Of a stretch of DNA of 39,133 nt, positions 5,991 to 14,922 are shown one piece after another (the stretch's first letter is position 1; every line of letters begins with the position of its first letter). Where the stretch lies: the IMG/VR virus record IMGVR_UViG_3300034073_001791, positions 1 to 39,133 of that record; one strand, 5' to 3'. The notes under the pieces were generated by a model. It made no database searches and was not told where the DNA came from. It was given only the letters and a program-made list of their open reading frames with translations. The DNA is from a virus. A program made the translations under genes and the position numbers.

Positions 5991-7853
5991 TTAACTTGGA
6001 TCTGTTCCAATATATACTGCTAACAAATCATAGTAAAGAGCTCCAATTTGAACCCTTATCCATCTGTCGGGAGTTGATGTTCCTGAAGTTAAAGCCCTAC
6101 CAAGTTTCCAATAATCTGCCGTAGTGCCTACGGGAGCAGTAGTTTGAACACCTCCAACATGGGTTCTAATTCCTGCACCATCAAAGTCGATAAAACTTGC
6201 AGTTGCTCTCTGAATATTTAAGTTTTTTCCAGACGCGACATTCAAAACTATACTATCATCTGATGCAAAAGTCAAATAAGCATCACCGCTTCCAGTTCCT
6301 AAACCAATCGTTCTAGATGCCGAACTATTTAAAATTATATTTCCTACAAATGTAGCCCCGCCATTAACTTGTAATTTTGCTCCATTGTCTGATGATGTGC
6401 CAATTAAAATATTCGTACCATTGTCGATAATCTGACTGTTTCCGATAGTTGTTCCACCTGTAAATTTAGGCAAATAGTTAGTTGTTCCCGATCCGCCAAC
6501 GCCTCCCAATCCTGTTAAGGTGTAGGTAGGAATATTCAATGTAGCACCTATCAATGTAGCAGCACCGCTTGAGCCAGTTGTGGTAAGTGTAATTGAGTTC
6601 TGCTTATTGTTAAATGTTGACCAGTCAGTTGACGACAAAGCTCCTCGATTGGAAGCCGAAGCGGTGGGAATGTTAATGGTAATTACTGGAGTAGTCGTTC
6701 CGTTGGCAACACTGGAGGTAATATCTGTTCCGCTTGTTCCGATTGTCAAGGCTGACACCGAAGTAACGGTACCCACATTCCAAGACCTGTTTGCAGATAA
6801 ATCAAAGGAAGTTCCGTTTATGGTTATTGTCCGTGTATTCGGAACTGCATTTGTTATCCCATATCCTGAAAGCGTAGTAGGTGTACTCGTAATTTTTGAC
6901 CAAGCTAAACCAGTTATCCAAGATGGGTTGGAATAAGTTGAATCAGTTCTAACGTCGCCGACTGTCCAAGACCTGTTAGCACTTAAATCTAAAGCAGTTC
7001 CGTTTATGGTTAACGTTCTAGTTGATGGAACGTAAGCCGTGCCAATTATTGAGCTCAAAGACTTATTTTCCCATAATAAATTTGACTGCAATTGAAGTAA
7101 ATCGCCAGTTGTCGGGCTAGTAATCTTAACTGACTCATTTTTATTAATATTTGCTCCAAAAGTAGGCCTCACAAAAATTACACCTTGATTACTTGACTTA
7201 GTTACCACCGCAGCGACCTCCACGATATTGTTAGGTGCAACGGGCAAAGTAGTCTGAAACCCTCCAGCTACGGTAGTCGATGCGTAAAGAATGTCGCCCT
7301 CGTTATAGGTGTTGGTATTGATTCCTCGGATCCTTCCAAACCACAATACTTTCCCATCTTCCCCATCATCAATAGTTTCGGCGGTAACACCCATGTAACG
7401 GGAAGTTGCATAGGTGCCATCCGCTAAGTAAGGAGTAATAAGCAATCGACCTGAATTTCCTACCGTTCCCGCAAAACGGACATTGGTTCCTTTCGGGATG
7501 GATGAACCTGTTTGATTTTTTACGGGATAAAAAAGGTCTTCGCCGATCTTCATAATATAGCCGTTCAAGACTATATCTACCGTATTGTCATCCTCATCCC
7601 AATAAAAAGTTCCCTGATCAGTCGGCGTGTTTGTAGGCGTAGTGTCGAGTTTCAAAAACCCACCCGATAGGCCGAACTCGCCTAGATCAACATTTTCACC
7701 CGCCCCGACATACGGCACAAACTCCGAAGCCACACCGCTTCCAGGAGGGTTTACAGGACTACCAGGATCGCCTTCAATAAACCCAGGAACTACGGTTGAT
7801 GCACCCTGCTTATAGATTTTATTGGTATAGGTGGTTATTGCTATATCTGCCAT
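5991..7853 (-). CDS. Tail fibre protein, 620 aa
   Basis: A Gly/Thr/Ser/Asn-rich fibre. After an N-terminal attachment region with a Pro-Gly stretch (GDPGSPVNPPGSG) there are two copies of a module containing TRT(L/I)TINGT and FDLSANRSW, then SNRGALSSTDWSTFNNKQNS and a distal beta-helical part. These modules are frequent in tail fibres of phages of Flavobacteriia and Cytophagia. The start ATG overlaps the stop of the upstream tail gene. It probably carries or assists host recognition with the 556-aa fibre. Confidence 0.8.
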   Translation of the reverse strand: MADIAITTYTNKIYKQGASTVVPGFIEGDPGSPVNPPGSGVASEFVPYVGAGENVDLGEFGLSGGFLKLDTTPTNTPTDQGTFYWDEDDNTVDIVLNGYIMKIGEDLFYPVKNQTGSSIPKGTNVRFAGTVGNSGRLLITPYLADGTYATSRYMGVTAETIDDGEDGKVLWFGRIRGINTNTYNEGDILYASTTVAGGFQTTLPVAPNNIVEVAAVVTKSSNQGVIFVRPTFGANINKNESVKITSPTTGDLLQLQSNLLWENKSLSSIIGTAYVPSTRTLTINGTALDLSANRSWTVGDVRTDSTYSNPSWITGLAWSKITSTPTTLSGYGITNAVPNTRTITINGTSFDLSANRSWNVGTVTSVSALTIGTSGTDITSSVANGTTTPVITINIPTASASNRGALSSTDWSTFNNKQNSITLTTTGSSGAATLIGATLNIPTYTLTGLGGVGGSGTTNYLPKFTGGTTIGNSQIIDNGTNILIGTSSDNGAKLQVNGGATFVGNIILNSSASRTIGLGTGSGDAYLTFASDDSIVLNVASGKNLNIQRATASFIDFDGAGIRTHVGGVQTTAPVGTTADYWKLGRALTSGTSTPDRWIRVQIGALYYDLLAVYIGTDPS

Positions 7854-10048
7854 TAGGTTGTAGGTATTTCTCCAAGATTAAAGAACTCCACTCGATTAAT
7901 ATCTCTGTACACATCCCATTCCATTGCGGTAATTGCCCAAAGATTTCCATTGTAGGCATAGGATTGATAAGGCTTCAACTCTGTATGAATCACATCGGCA
8001 ATCAATCGCTCATTTGTCCTTCCTTTTAGGTTAGCCAAGTCCTGCGCTATGATTGACATTAACGGTAAAGATTCTATTCCATCCCTTGTCCAATTTTCAG
8101 ATACAGGATTGCCGGTAGTGGTTAGCTTGATGGCCGAAGTAGAGGCATTTGATTCAGCATCTCCAATATTGGTATCGTATTCAGGATGCACATTTGAGTA
8201 AGGATTGTCAGTTACCGCTTTGGTTGATATAGTAGCCAAAGTCAACGCCTCATTTTCCTCAATAGTTAGTTTTAGATTCCTGTAAATAACTGCGTATTGA
8301 TGCCTAGTACCTGACTTTAGGATAAGTTGGTAAAGAGTAATTTTTACCGACCCATCCTCAGGGACCAAAACATTTGAAATAGCAATCGAATTAAATACTC
8401 TTTGATTTGTCACATCAAAAGTCATAATCGTATCCGTTGCTGTCCATCCAAAAGTAGTCCCATCAATTCGGTACATGAATTGAGTTCCGATTTGAATTTT
8501 TATACCTATGGCATGATTTGCAAATGTTCCAGGATCCGTACTGGTAACAGCATCCACCATGAATTCAAGCTCAAAGGTTAGCTTATTAGCCGTTTCTTCT
8601 ACAATTGTGATCGGTATCAACGTGTTAAGGGTATCGGCTTCTATTCCTGAAATATTGGTGTCAAGAACTCCTGCTGTTGTCGTTGTAGTCCAAATCTTTA
8701 CACCTTCATTCCCTGATCTTGATTCGTATTGAATTAAGGCAGTATCACCACTTGGAGTACTATCTACCTGATTGACCCCTATTGCATTAAAGTAATTCCA
8801 AAGCCTTAGATAATAAATGTTGAATGTTGGACCTGAAAAAAAACTTTTTGACCAATTATCCTGACCAAAAGTAGCCTCAAAAACACCTCCCTTAGCTTGG
8901 CTGTTTAGCTTGCCAAGGTTTAGGTTAACAGTAAACTCATTAAATACCCTCCTAGCGGTTATCTCGGGAAAAGATACATCACATTCAATATCGGTGCCAT
9001 TGGCAATGGTTATTTCATCATCTAAGGTCGTGTCAGGAAGGTACTTAAAAGCTGTGTAGGTAGTTTTCGCAAGTTCGCCGATCCTGACTATCCAAAACTC
9101 CTCATCCCATAAAAAAACCCGACAAAGAAATGGCTTCAATAAAGATTCAAGCATTTCAGATATGAATACTTGATTGTTTAGAATCTGTGAACCGTTAAGG
9201 TATTGCGGTTGTCCCTCGGGATATAGCGATACCTCCGGAATAATAAATTGCTCGAAAACATTTTCTATTTCATACATCCTACTTTCATGGACTTGGCAAG
9301 CCATATTGACATTTCTAAAGTCAACATAGGATTGATTCAGTCCGCCTATTAGGTTAGCATAAGCAAGATTTCTAACAGCAGGTGCATAAAGTTGAGGAAT
9401 AGCTCGGATAGCATCAAAGCCCTTTAGCCCATCCACCGCCGTGAACGTTTGAACGGTCGGCCCCGATATATCATTTATGGTCACAAAGTCGGGTGTAATG
9501 TATCCTGTAAACTTTACGTCTAAGCCCACCTTTAAAACTACCTTCCAGGTTCTATTGTCACCCACCAAAAATTCTTTGAATTGGTCATTTGTACCTACCA
9601 AAGTAAAGTCTAAAGAAGTTCCTACAATCGTGTCAAGAATGTCACCGCCCAAATTTCCAAAGCGAAGGACGCAAGATTGAACCTCTATCTCTGAATCGGA
9701 TCCGCCGTAGCCATCTTGGTAAATTTCCAAGCGAACGCAAGCCCCGTTATCTTTGTCCTGTCTTGATTCCCTGTAATACTTTAGACCGTACCCATCCACA
9801 GGCTGAAAGGCTCCCGAAGCCACGCCAAGAATTGAAACGTCACTTTCAGGCATGGTAAAGTTAAAGGAAGTCGAAGTCGATATACTCACCCCACCCCTGA
9901 ACCATTCTACGGAATTATAGCCTGGATCGAGTGTCACGGCAATAGCCAAGACATCTCCAGCGGTATAGAAAATCTGTGGAGGCTGACCGTTGATAGTGAT
10001 AACCCCTCCGCCCTCTGACATTCGTATTTTTAACCTATAATCTGCCAT
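7853..10048 (-). CDS. Tail tip / distal tail protein, 731 aa
   Basis: A large structural protein immediately after the tape measure, the usual place for tail-tip and baseplate hub genes. Residues about 10-80 look like a small beta-grasp or InlB-B-type repeat domain (GGGVITINGQPPQIFYTAGD, ending SFNFTMPESDVSILGV). The rest is beta-rich with segments such as FTLVGTNDQFKEFLVGDN, FTGYITPDFV and LLKPFLCRVFLWDEEFWIVR. A YAYNGNLWAI element near the C-terminus is typical of tail proteins in this phage group. The exact equivalent (Dit, Tal or hub) was not decided. Confidence 0.75.
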   Translation of the reverse strand: MADYRLKIRMSEGGGVITINGQPPQIFYTAGDVLAIAVTLDPGYNSVEWFRGGVSISTSTSFNFTMPESDVSILGVASGAFQPVDGYGLKYYRESRQDKDNGACVRLEIYQDGYGGSDSEIEVQSCVLRFGNLGGDILDTIVGTSLDFTLVGTNDQFKEFLVGDNRTWKVVLKVGLDVKFTGYITPDFVTINDISGPTVQTFTAVDGLKGFDAIRAIPQLYAPAVRNLAYANLIGGLNQSYVDFRNVNMACQVHESRMYEIENVFEQFIIPEVSLYPEGQPQYLNGSQILNNQVFISEMLESLLKPFLCRVFLWDEEFWIVRIGELAKTTYTAFKYLPDTTLDDEITIANGTDIECDVSFPEITARRVFNEFTVNLNLGKLNSQAKGGVFEATFGQDNWSKSFFSGPTFNIYYLRLWNYFNAIGVNQVDSTPSGDTALIQYESRSGNEGVKIWTTTTTAGVLDTNISGIEADTLNTLIPITIVEETANKLTFELEFMVDAVTSTDPGTFANHAIGIKIQIGTQFMYRIDGTTFGWTATDTIMTFDVTNQRVFNSIAISNVLVPEDGSVKITLYQLILKSGTRHQYAVIYRNLKLTIEENEALTLATISTKAVTDNPYSNVHPEYDTNIGDAESNASTSAIKLTTTGNPVSENWTRDGIESLPLMSIIAQDLANLKGRTNERLIADVIHTELKPYQSYAYNGNLWAITAMEWDVYRDINRVEFFNLGEIPTT

Positions 10049-11868
10049 TAGCCTTTCCGATTTTTTGAATTAGCCTCGTTGAACACATAAACCAAGTCCT
10101 GACCTTTCACCCTAAACTCGCCGACTAGATTAAGTGATCGGTCAAATTGCAATCCTTGACCACCGCCTGCAAAGGAAGTGCCCATGCCTGAAGCACCGGA
10201 GAAAGAACCTCCACCGCTACGACTACCACCAAAGGCTGAAAAAGCAGATGCAACCAATCCAAGTGAGGCTGCAATAAATCCAGCCAAAGTAAAAGGTGCG
10301 GCTGGCCCTGTTGCTGCTGCTGCGGATGTTGCGCCAGCAACCGCATTTGAGCCAGCTATTTTAAAGTTTGTCGCAATCAGTTTAGCGGCAAAACTAGCAA
10401 ACTGACCAAGGAAAGTTCCTAATTGAGGATTTTCAAATGCTTTTCCAATCAATGATCCAAGGCCTGTAAATGCTTGAGATAGGTCTTCAACTGTAGTTTT
10501 TATTTTGTCCGCTTCTGTTTGAAATTGACTAGCAATTCCTGTAATCGGTAAAGTTGTAGAAATACCTGGTGCGTTGGCAATAGCGTTTTGAAGGCTGTTA
10601 GGATCAACCAACCCGCCTGTCTGTAATTGTTCTCTCCTAGCTCTTAACTGTCTTGCTAAATCCTCAAGGTTTGATCCGGGCAATCCAATCCTAGGCAAAT
10701 TGGATAAGTCCTCAAATGATCTTTTTAAATTATCAACATCGGTTTTTAATTCTTTAAAATCACTCTTTAACGGATCTAAAATATTGGCAAATTCTTCATT
10801 ATAACTAACTATTGATTCAGCAAAACCATCAATATTTATTTGAAGGCCTTTAGAAGTTGTTGATAGACTTCTAATTTCACTTTCTAATTTCTTTACTTTT
10901 TCGGATTGAATTGCAAATAAGTCAACACCTGTACCGGTTCCTGCAGTTGTGCCCGTTGCCACGGCTAATCCTGAAGGTGATGGAACTTGTGACGTTGCTT
11001 TCAAAATTGCCTGCTCTAATTCTAGCTTTTTTTGTAATGCAATAATTTGATTATCAATTACCTGCTTTTCTTTGTTTAACTCAGGTATTCTTTTAGTTGC
11101 TAAATCTGCCTCAGCTCTTTGAATTATTGATTTAGTAAGTAAATCATAAGAAGTTATTAACTGACCATTCAACAATTTTTCCCGATCAGCATTTCTAAAA
11201 ATTTCAGGGTATCTTTTTTGAAGTCTATCAATCGCTGATAATCTTTTATCTCTTGCTAATGTTTCGTCTTCAATTATTGACCGTAAAGCATTAATAGTTG
11301 TTATTTCGGCAATGCTTCTTGATTCTGCATTATCAATCTCATTAGCTAAATCTTTCAGTGATTTTGTAGCCTCCTCATTTGATTTTGTAAAATCAAAAAC
11401 GCCTTGTTCATACAAAACCAAAGCAGTAGTAATAGCTGAAATACCCAAAGTTAAAATATTGCCAGCCGAAAAAATTGAGCCAAGTATTGAATTAAATGAT
11501 TGACCGGAGGCTCTTGCGTTCTGAAATGAACTTGCTAACTGTGTAATGTTATTCGATACACCAATAATTCCGAAAGGTGCATCCTGAATAATCCTTGCAA
11601 AGTCAATCCCGACAGAATTATAATTCGATGTGGCTCTAGTCAAAGGATCAATACCAGCAGTCCTCAAAGATTGCATCCCAGCCTTTAAGGATCCGATCTG
11701 CTTATTGAGATTTATAATTTCAGTAGGATCGGCCGCAGTCCTTAACTTTTTGTCAAGGTCATCCAATTCTCGCTGTAACTGTTCGAGTGAACGGATTGAA
11801 CCGTCAACATTTTTTATTAGCCCATCGGCTACCGCACCAATCTCAACTTTAATTTTTGGATCCGCCAT
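10048..11868 (-). CDS. Tail tape measure protein, 606 aa
   Basis: It sets tail length and is later released through the tube. Features: N-terminal coiled coil (GSIRSLEQLQRELDDLDKKL), a conserved-looking membrane-active segment (FARIIQDAPFGIIGVSNNIT...), a hydrophobic stretch (ILTLGISAITTALVLY), long central coiled coils and an Ala/Gly-rich C-terminal hydrophobic region (AAPFTLAGFIAASLGLVASA). It directly follows the two-frame chaperone gene, the standard order. At about 0.15 nm per residue the tail would be roughly 90 nm (inference). The start overlaps the upstream frame by 20 nt. Confidence 0.85.
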   Translation of the reverse strand: MADPKIKVEIGAVADGLIKNVDGSIRSLEQLQRELDDLDKKLRTAADPTEIINLNKQIGSLKAGMQSLRTAGIDPLTRATSNYNSVGIDFARIIQDAPFGIIGVSNNITQLASSFQNARASGQSFNSILGSIFSAGNILTLGISAITTALVLYEQGVFDFTKSNEEATKSLKDLANEIDNAESRSIAEITTINALRSIIEDETLARDKRLSAIDRLQKRYPEIFRNADREKLLNGQLITSYDLLTKSIIQRAEADLATKRIPELNKEKQVIDNQIIALQKKLELEQAILKATSQVPSPSGLAVATGTTAGTGTGVDLFAIQSEKVKKLESEIRSLSTTSKGLQINIDGFAESIVSYNEEFANILDPLKSDFKELKTDVDNLKRSFEDLSNLPRIGLPGSNLEDLARQLRARREQLQTGGLVDPNSLQNAIANAPGISTTLPITGIASQFQTEADKIKTTVEDLSQAFTGLGSLIGKAFENPQLGTFLGQFASFAAKLIATNFKIAGSNAVAGATSAAAATGPAAPFTLAGFIAASLGLVASAFSAFGGSRSGGGSFSGASGMGTSFAGGGQGLQFDRSLNLVGEFRVKGQDLVYVFNEANSKNRKG

Positions 11869-12217
11869 TTTCTCTAGCTTTTATTCTTTTCTGCCTTACA
11901 ATTTCGCCTAATTTTTTGGCTTTCTCGATACTTTTTTCTGAAACCACATGTTTAGTCTTTTTCTCCCACGGAAAAGGCATGACATTGCTCATTTTTATGT
12001 TAGTGCCTTTCTTTAGCCACGGCTGAATAATTACACCAGTCAATTCCCTGTGTAACATAAAATTTTCCCTAATATCCAGCTCATGACCTTCGATAACCGC
12101 ATCAATTTCCGAACGGGATAAAATGCAAAGGTCTTGATAAGGCATTTTTAAACGCCCTACCAAGACCAGAAGATAGTGTCGGATATTTTTAAACTTTACG
12201 TCAGGCTCTCCATCGTT
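11849..12217 (-). CDS. T part of the tail assembly chaperone (made as G-T fusion by -1 frameshift)
   Basis: This frame has no good initiation codon of its own: its first candidates are a TTG at 12163 and an ATG at 12148. It is open without interruption from the A-run in the upstream gene. Read after a -1 slip it continues NDGEPDVKFKNIRHYLLVLV and then GRLKMPYQDLCILSRSEID, with a basic C-terminus (KKLGEIVRQKRIKARENG). The arrangement and position (between tail tube and tape measure) match the lambda gpG/gpGT system, in which the fusion recruits the tape measure during tail assembly. Sequence similarity to known T domains was not established. Confidence 0.75.
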   Translation of the reverse strand, partial: NDGEPDVKFKNIRHYLLVLVGRLKMPYQDLCILSRSEIDAVIEGHELDIRENFMLHRELTGVIIQPWLKKGTNIKMSNVMPFPWEKKTKHVVSEKSIEKAKKLGEIVRQKRIKARENGGSKN

Positions 12218-12546
12218 TTTTTTTGGATTTCCTCAAGATTAATTCCCAGTTCATCCATTAAATCTTTCTCAATCAATGGCGCCAATTCCTTGTAATTTTC
12301 GCCTGTGAAATACAGTTGCAAATCCTTTACAGTATATTTTACCTCCTGCTTTAATCGCTTACAGGCCGTTTCGTAGCACTTGAAAAAAAGCATAAACCAT
12401 ATAGCCTTGGTCGCATAAGAAGTTGAAAGTAAGTGATGCCACGGCTTACCATAGAAATCCTCAAATTCAGCTAATGCTCCCAAGTTGGCATAAAAACTCA
12501 ATTCCCCTAATTCGGGGACTGTAATCCTGTGATACTGCGCTGGCAT
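12196..12546 (-). CDS. Tail assembly chaperone, G-like short form, 116 aa
   Basis: A helical protein located between the tail tube and tape measure genes, the conserved place of tail chaperones. It begins with a short beta-strand segment (YHRITVPELGELSFYANLGA), followed by helices (LAEFEDFYGKPW, AIWFMLFFKCYETACKRL) and an acidic C-terminus (LIEKDLMDELGINLEEIQKK). The Lys codons at its end are the slippery A-run, so a fraction of ribosomes should continue into the next frame to make the long form. Confidence 0.75.
   Translation of the reverse strand: MPAQYHRITVPELGELSFYANLGALAEFEDFYGKPWHHLLSTSYATKAIWFMLFFKCYETACKRLKQEVKYTVKDLQLYFTGENYKELAPLIEKDLMDELGINLEEIQKKTMESLT
12217..12223 (-). promoter_or_regulatory. 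Predicted -1 ribosomal slippery site
   Basis: The minus strand reads CAA AAA AAA ACG in the zero frame, nine consecutive A (12216-12224), which contains the heptamer A AAA AAA. A -1 shift here leads directly into the long downstream frame, while the zero frame ends 20 nt on at TAA (12196-12198). The frames agree arithmetically: upstream codons start at positions divisible by 3, and downstream ones are shifted by +1 in coordinate, which is -1 on this strand. No obvious strong downstream stem was seen. Confidence 0.75.
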
Positions 12547-12547
12547 G

Positions 12548-12976
12548 TTAAGTAGTTACGGTTCCAAATGTCGGTGCCCCATCAAAATCAAGGGTCGCCG
12601 AAAAGCTGATTTGTGTATCTGTGTCCGCTGTTATAGATACGTTGTTGACCTGTACATCAACGGTCACAATCTCATCACCTGGAGAAGTACCACCCCAAAC
12701 CGCAGGAACAATATTTCCCAATTGCTGAGCAATATCAAAAGCTGTGATGTTAGGTGCGGTCGGAGTCTTGTTATAATCCCCTGTAAAGTCGATTGAACCT
12801 GACTTTTGACCACCGGGTATTCTTTGTGAATAATCCCCGGTACATCTATTCCGAACTTCAATCGCCGTATTTGAGAAAGTTATAGTGGATGCGGACTTGC
12901 AAACCAATTCTACTTCCTGACCTCCGATAGTAAGAAGAAGCGCAAAGTCTGATCCGTTAACGAATAAATCTGCCAT
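12548..12976 (-). CDS. Major tail tube protein, 142 aa
   Basis: A beta-rich protein of the size and position of a siphophage tail tube subunit. It begins MADLFVNGSDFALLLTIGGQ and contains the strand-loop pattern STITFSNTAIEVRNRCTGDY, GSIDFTGDYN and a Thr-rich end (TQISFSATLDFDGAPTFGTV). It lies between the tail terminator and the chaperone. The hexameric tube would be stacked around the tape measure. Assignment is from fold pattern and gene order. Confidence 0.75.
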   Translation of the reverse strand: MADLFVNGSDFALLLTIGGQEVELVCKSASTITFSNTAIEVRNRCTGDYSQRIPGGQKSGSIDFTGDYNKTPTAPNITAFDIAQQLGNIVPAVWGGTSPGDEIVTVDVQVNNVSITADTDTQISFSATLDFDGAPTFGTVTT

Positions 12977-13016
12977 GTCTTTTTTATTTTAGTCAAATAT
13001 GAATGATTTTTTTTTA

Positions 13017-13472
13017 TTACGCAACTTGCCATATATCAAAGGAATAGCGAAGTAATTTTCTGTAAGCTATTTGAGTAGTTCCCTGCTCGATAATTGATTG
13101 CGAAAATGATTTAATGTCAATAATCAGCCAGTCCGAAGGCATAACCAATATTGACTTTGTGATCATTGGCCGAATAGAAGAAGAAATATTTTCAGAAGCC
13201 AATTTCCCCGAAGCCCCCATTGGAAATTTTGTTACTATATCAATAGTCAAATTAGCCGTCTGTCTTGGTGAACATCGATTCCCAATTAACTCCGTGTCGG
13301 TTTGATCGGTAATCAGCACATAAGCCTGACCGCCTAAGTAATTTGCAGGTGTTACCATTGGATTTAAAAAGCTATCCTTTACCGGAATTGTCACCCCTCC
13401 AACTATCAAAGGAGTTATCGCATCTATAACAGCCTTTCTCAAATCAGAAGCTACTTCTTTATTTAATTGCAT
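13017..13472 (-). CDS. Tail terminator / tail completion protein, 151 aa
   Basis: It follows the gp10-like gene and precedes the tail tube. Alpha-beta composition: N-terminal helix (MQLNKEVASDLRKAVIDAI), then strands (GGQAYVLITDQTDTE, TANLTIDIVTKF) and a C-terminal QIAYRKLLRYSFDIWQ. Such proteins cap the tube and join it to the head. Family naming relies on synteny more than on motif. Confidence 0.65.
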   Translation of the reverse strand: MQLNKEVASDLRKAVIDAITPLIVGGVTIPVKDSFLNPMVTPANYLGGQAYVLITDQTDTELIGNRCSPRQTANLTIDIVTKFPMGASGKLASENISSSIRPMITKSILVMPSDWLIIDIKSFSQSIIEQGTTQIAYRKLLRYSFDIWQVA

Positions 13473-13959
13473 CTTTAATTCGTTTCTCTATTTTTTCTTT
13501 CAAATTGGCTGTAAATCGGAATACATTGGGATAGAAATACGGCTTACCTTTTAAAGTTCCTTTTCCTGTTTTCCAGTATAGGAATGCTGCCTTTCTTATT
13601 TCATCGGTATAACCTGGTCTTGCAAGCAATTGCGCAGCCTCAAGACCTGTGTTAAATTCCATGTACCCATCAAAGTCATCCATCCTGTTATTGGGATTGG
13701 TCTGCACAAATATTTCCCATGATATTGCTTCGCCTTGAAAAAAGGCTCTAGGCTCGGATCGGATCCGTTGATTAATATTCAATTTTGTTTCAGACGTTTG
13801 AGGCATACCGACAATGTAGGAAGGTGCATCCTGCGCAGCATATTTTTCTATATCCTTTGCAGTTTGCTCCAGTTCTTCCGAAATAGCTACAATAGCCTTA
13901 GTCCCCTTTTCGGAAAGTGCCTTGATAGCCTCATCCAATCCTGTTACTCTAATAGCCAT
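13459..13959 (-). CDS. HK97 gp10-like tail-component protein, 166 aa
   Basis: It begins with a typical gp10 pattern: MAIRVTGLDEAIKALSEKGT, a long helix with KDIEKYAAQDAP, then a middle region with basic loops and a C-terminal helix LKEKIEKRIKDAI. HK97 gp10 proteins act at the head-tail joining stage. Here the gene lies in the expected place between head closure and tail terminator, and its 3' end overlaps the next start by 14 nt. Confidence 0.75.
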   Translation of the reverse strand: MAIRVTGLDEAIKALSEKGTKAIVAISEELEQTAKDIEKYAAQDAPSYIVGMPQTSETKLNINQRIRSEPRAFFQGEAISWEIFVQTNPNNRMDDFDGYMEFNTGLEAAQLLARPGYTDEIRKAAFLYWKTGKGTLKGKPYFYPNVFRFTANLKEKIEKRIKDAIK

Positions 13960-14325
13960 TTATGTCGTCTCGTTAAAGTTAGGATTGTCGGCCTGACCAA
14001 CTCGAACCATAGTAATAATATATTCCTTAGTCATTCGTTCATCCATCAACTCCACCGAATTGATTTTGTGATAGGCACCCCTGTAAAGAATCTGCATGGA
14101 TTCATCGGGTTGAAAGGTCGATCGCCATTGAACACCCATCCGATAGGTTCTTGGAAGTGTCATCTGTAACGCCTCCACCCGATTTCCACCCCTTACCTGC
14201 ATTATCCGTGCAAAGGTAGTCAATACAGGTGTCCATGCTACCAACGCACCTCCGTAACCGTCATCGGTTGAGCCGAAATTTCCAAAGGTTATGGATTGGT
14301 CGTAGGATCCGAAATTTATACCCAT
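13960..14325 (-). CDS. Head closure / head-tail adaptor protein, 121 aa
   Basis: It resembles the SPP1 gp16 / HK97 head closure family: a small beta-barrel, with G-x-D-x-GG-A-x-AW (DDGYGGALVAW), an RIMQVRGGNRVEAL strand-turn segment, and the RYR-type core YRMGVQWRSTFQPDESMQIL then Y-x-I-x-x-V. It seals the connector after DNA packaging. Its start overlaps the end of the gp6-like gene. Confidence 0.75.
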   Translation of the reverse strand: MGINFGSYDQSITFGNFGSTDDGYGGALVAWTPVLTTFARIMQVRGGNRVEALQMTLPRTYRMGVQWRSTFQPDESMQILYRGAYHKINSVELMDERMTKEYIITMVRVGQADNPNFNETT

Positions 14326-14771
14326 AAATCCTCCCTGAATTTCATTTCACTCATGATGGATAAATTGATTGCCTGATTCACCGCTTCCGATACGCCGTTC
14401 TGTCGGTACGCAAAGCCAGTGGCTACCCGTTGCAATACAGCCACCTTCAAGGTCATCGGTGCATTTTGATAACCTGCCTGATAGGTGTAATTTTTCACCT
14501 CGTTTTCATCGGTAGTCACATCCGATACCCAAGGGCCTATGGGATACACTCGCTCACTTTTTGGATTATTGCTTATTGTCACATTCCTGACCGATAGCAA
14601 TTGTCCTGAGTTCTTTTCGGTCGTGTCGATAGATGCTGAAAGCAAAGTAGTAATCAAGTCATCCCAGTCGGTCTGATCGGGTGACATTTGAAGCCAGTTC
14701 TTTGCCTCCGATAAGGTCACCGCCTGGAAAGATGGATCCTCAATGCTTATAATAAATTTACTTGGTGGCAT
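14316..14771 (-). CDS. gp6-like head-tail connector (DNA packaging) protein, 151 aa
   Basis: The N-terminal helix pattern FQAVTLSEAKNWLQMSPDQT with DDLITTLLSASIDTTEKNSG is the hallmark of the HK97 gp6 / phage gp6-like connector family. The C-terminal helices (MTLKVAVLQRVATGFAYRQNG) fit too. The protein forms a ring below the portal. It is separated from the capsid gene by the sugar-modification cassette. Confidence 0.8.
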   Translation of the reverse strand: MPPSKFIISIEDPSFQAVTLSEAKNWLQMSPDQTDWDDLITTLLSASIDTTEKNSGQLLSVRNVTISNNPKSERVYPIGPWVSDVTTDENEVKNYTYQAGYQNAPMTLKVAVLQRVATGFAYRQNGVSEAVNQAINLSIMSEMKFREDLWV

Positions 14772-14898
14772 ATTTCAAGTCTTTAATTTTTACCCACATC
14801 GCTAATTTTGTTTCAACCAATAAAACATTTTTACTTTCGCCAAAGTCGATAACATCTCCTTTTTCAAAGTGCAAGTAGTTAACCAATAGCTTAATCAT
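14758..14898 (-). CDS. Hypothetical protein, 46 aa
   Basis: A short gene from ATG 14898 to TAA 14758-14760, overlapping the connector start by 14 nt. Product: MIKLLVNYLHFEKGDVIDFG, then ESKNVLLVETKLAMWVKIKD, ending KYATK. The GDVIDFG/LLVETKLAMWV strands suggest a small SH3-like or KOW-like beta barrel. It resembles the short proteins often placed upstream of connectors in phages, but its function is unknown. Confidence 0.6.
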   Translation of the reverse strand: MIKLLVNYLHFEKGDVIDFGESKNVLLVETKLAMWVKIKDLKYATK

Positions 14899-14922
14899 GG
14901 TTAAAGGTATTTATTTTTGATT

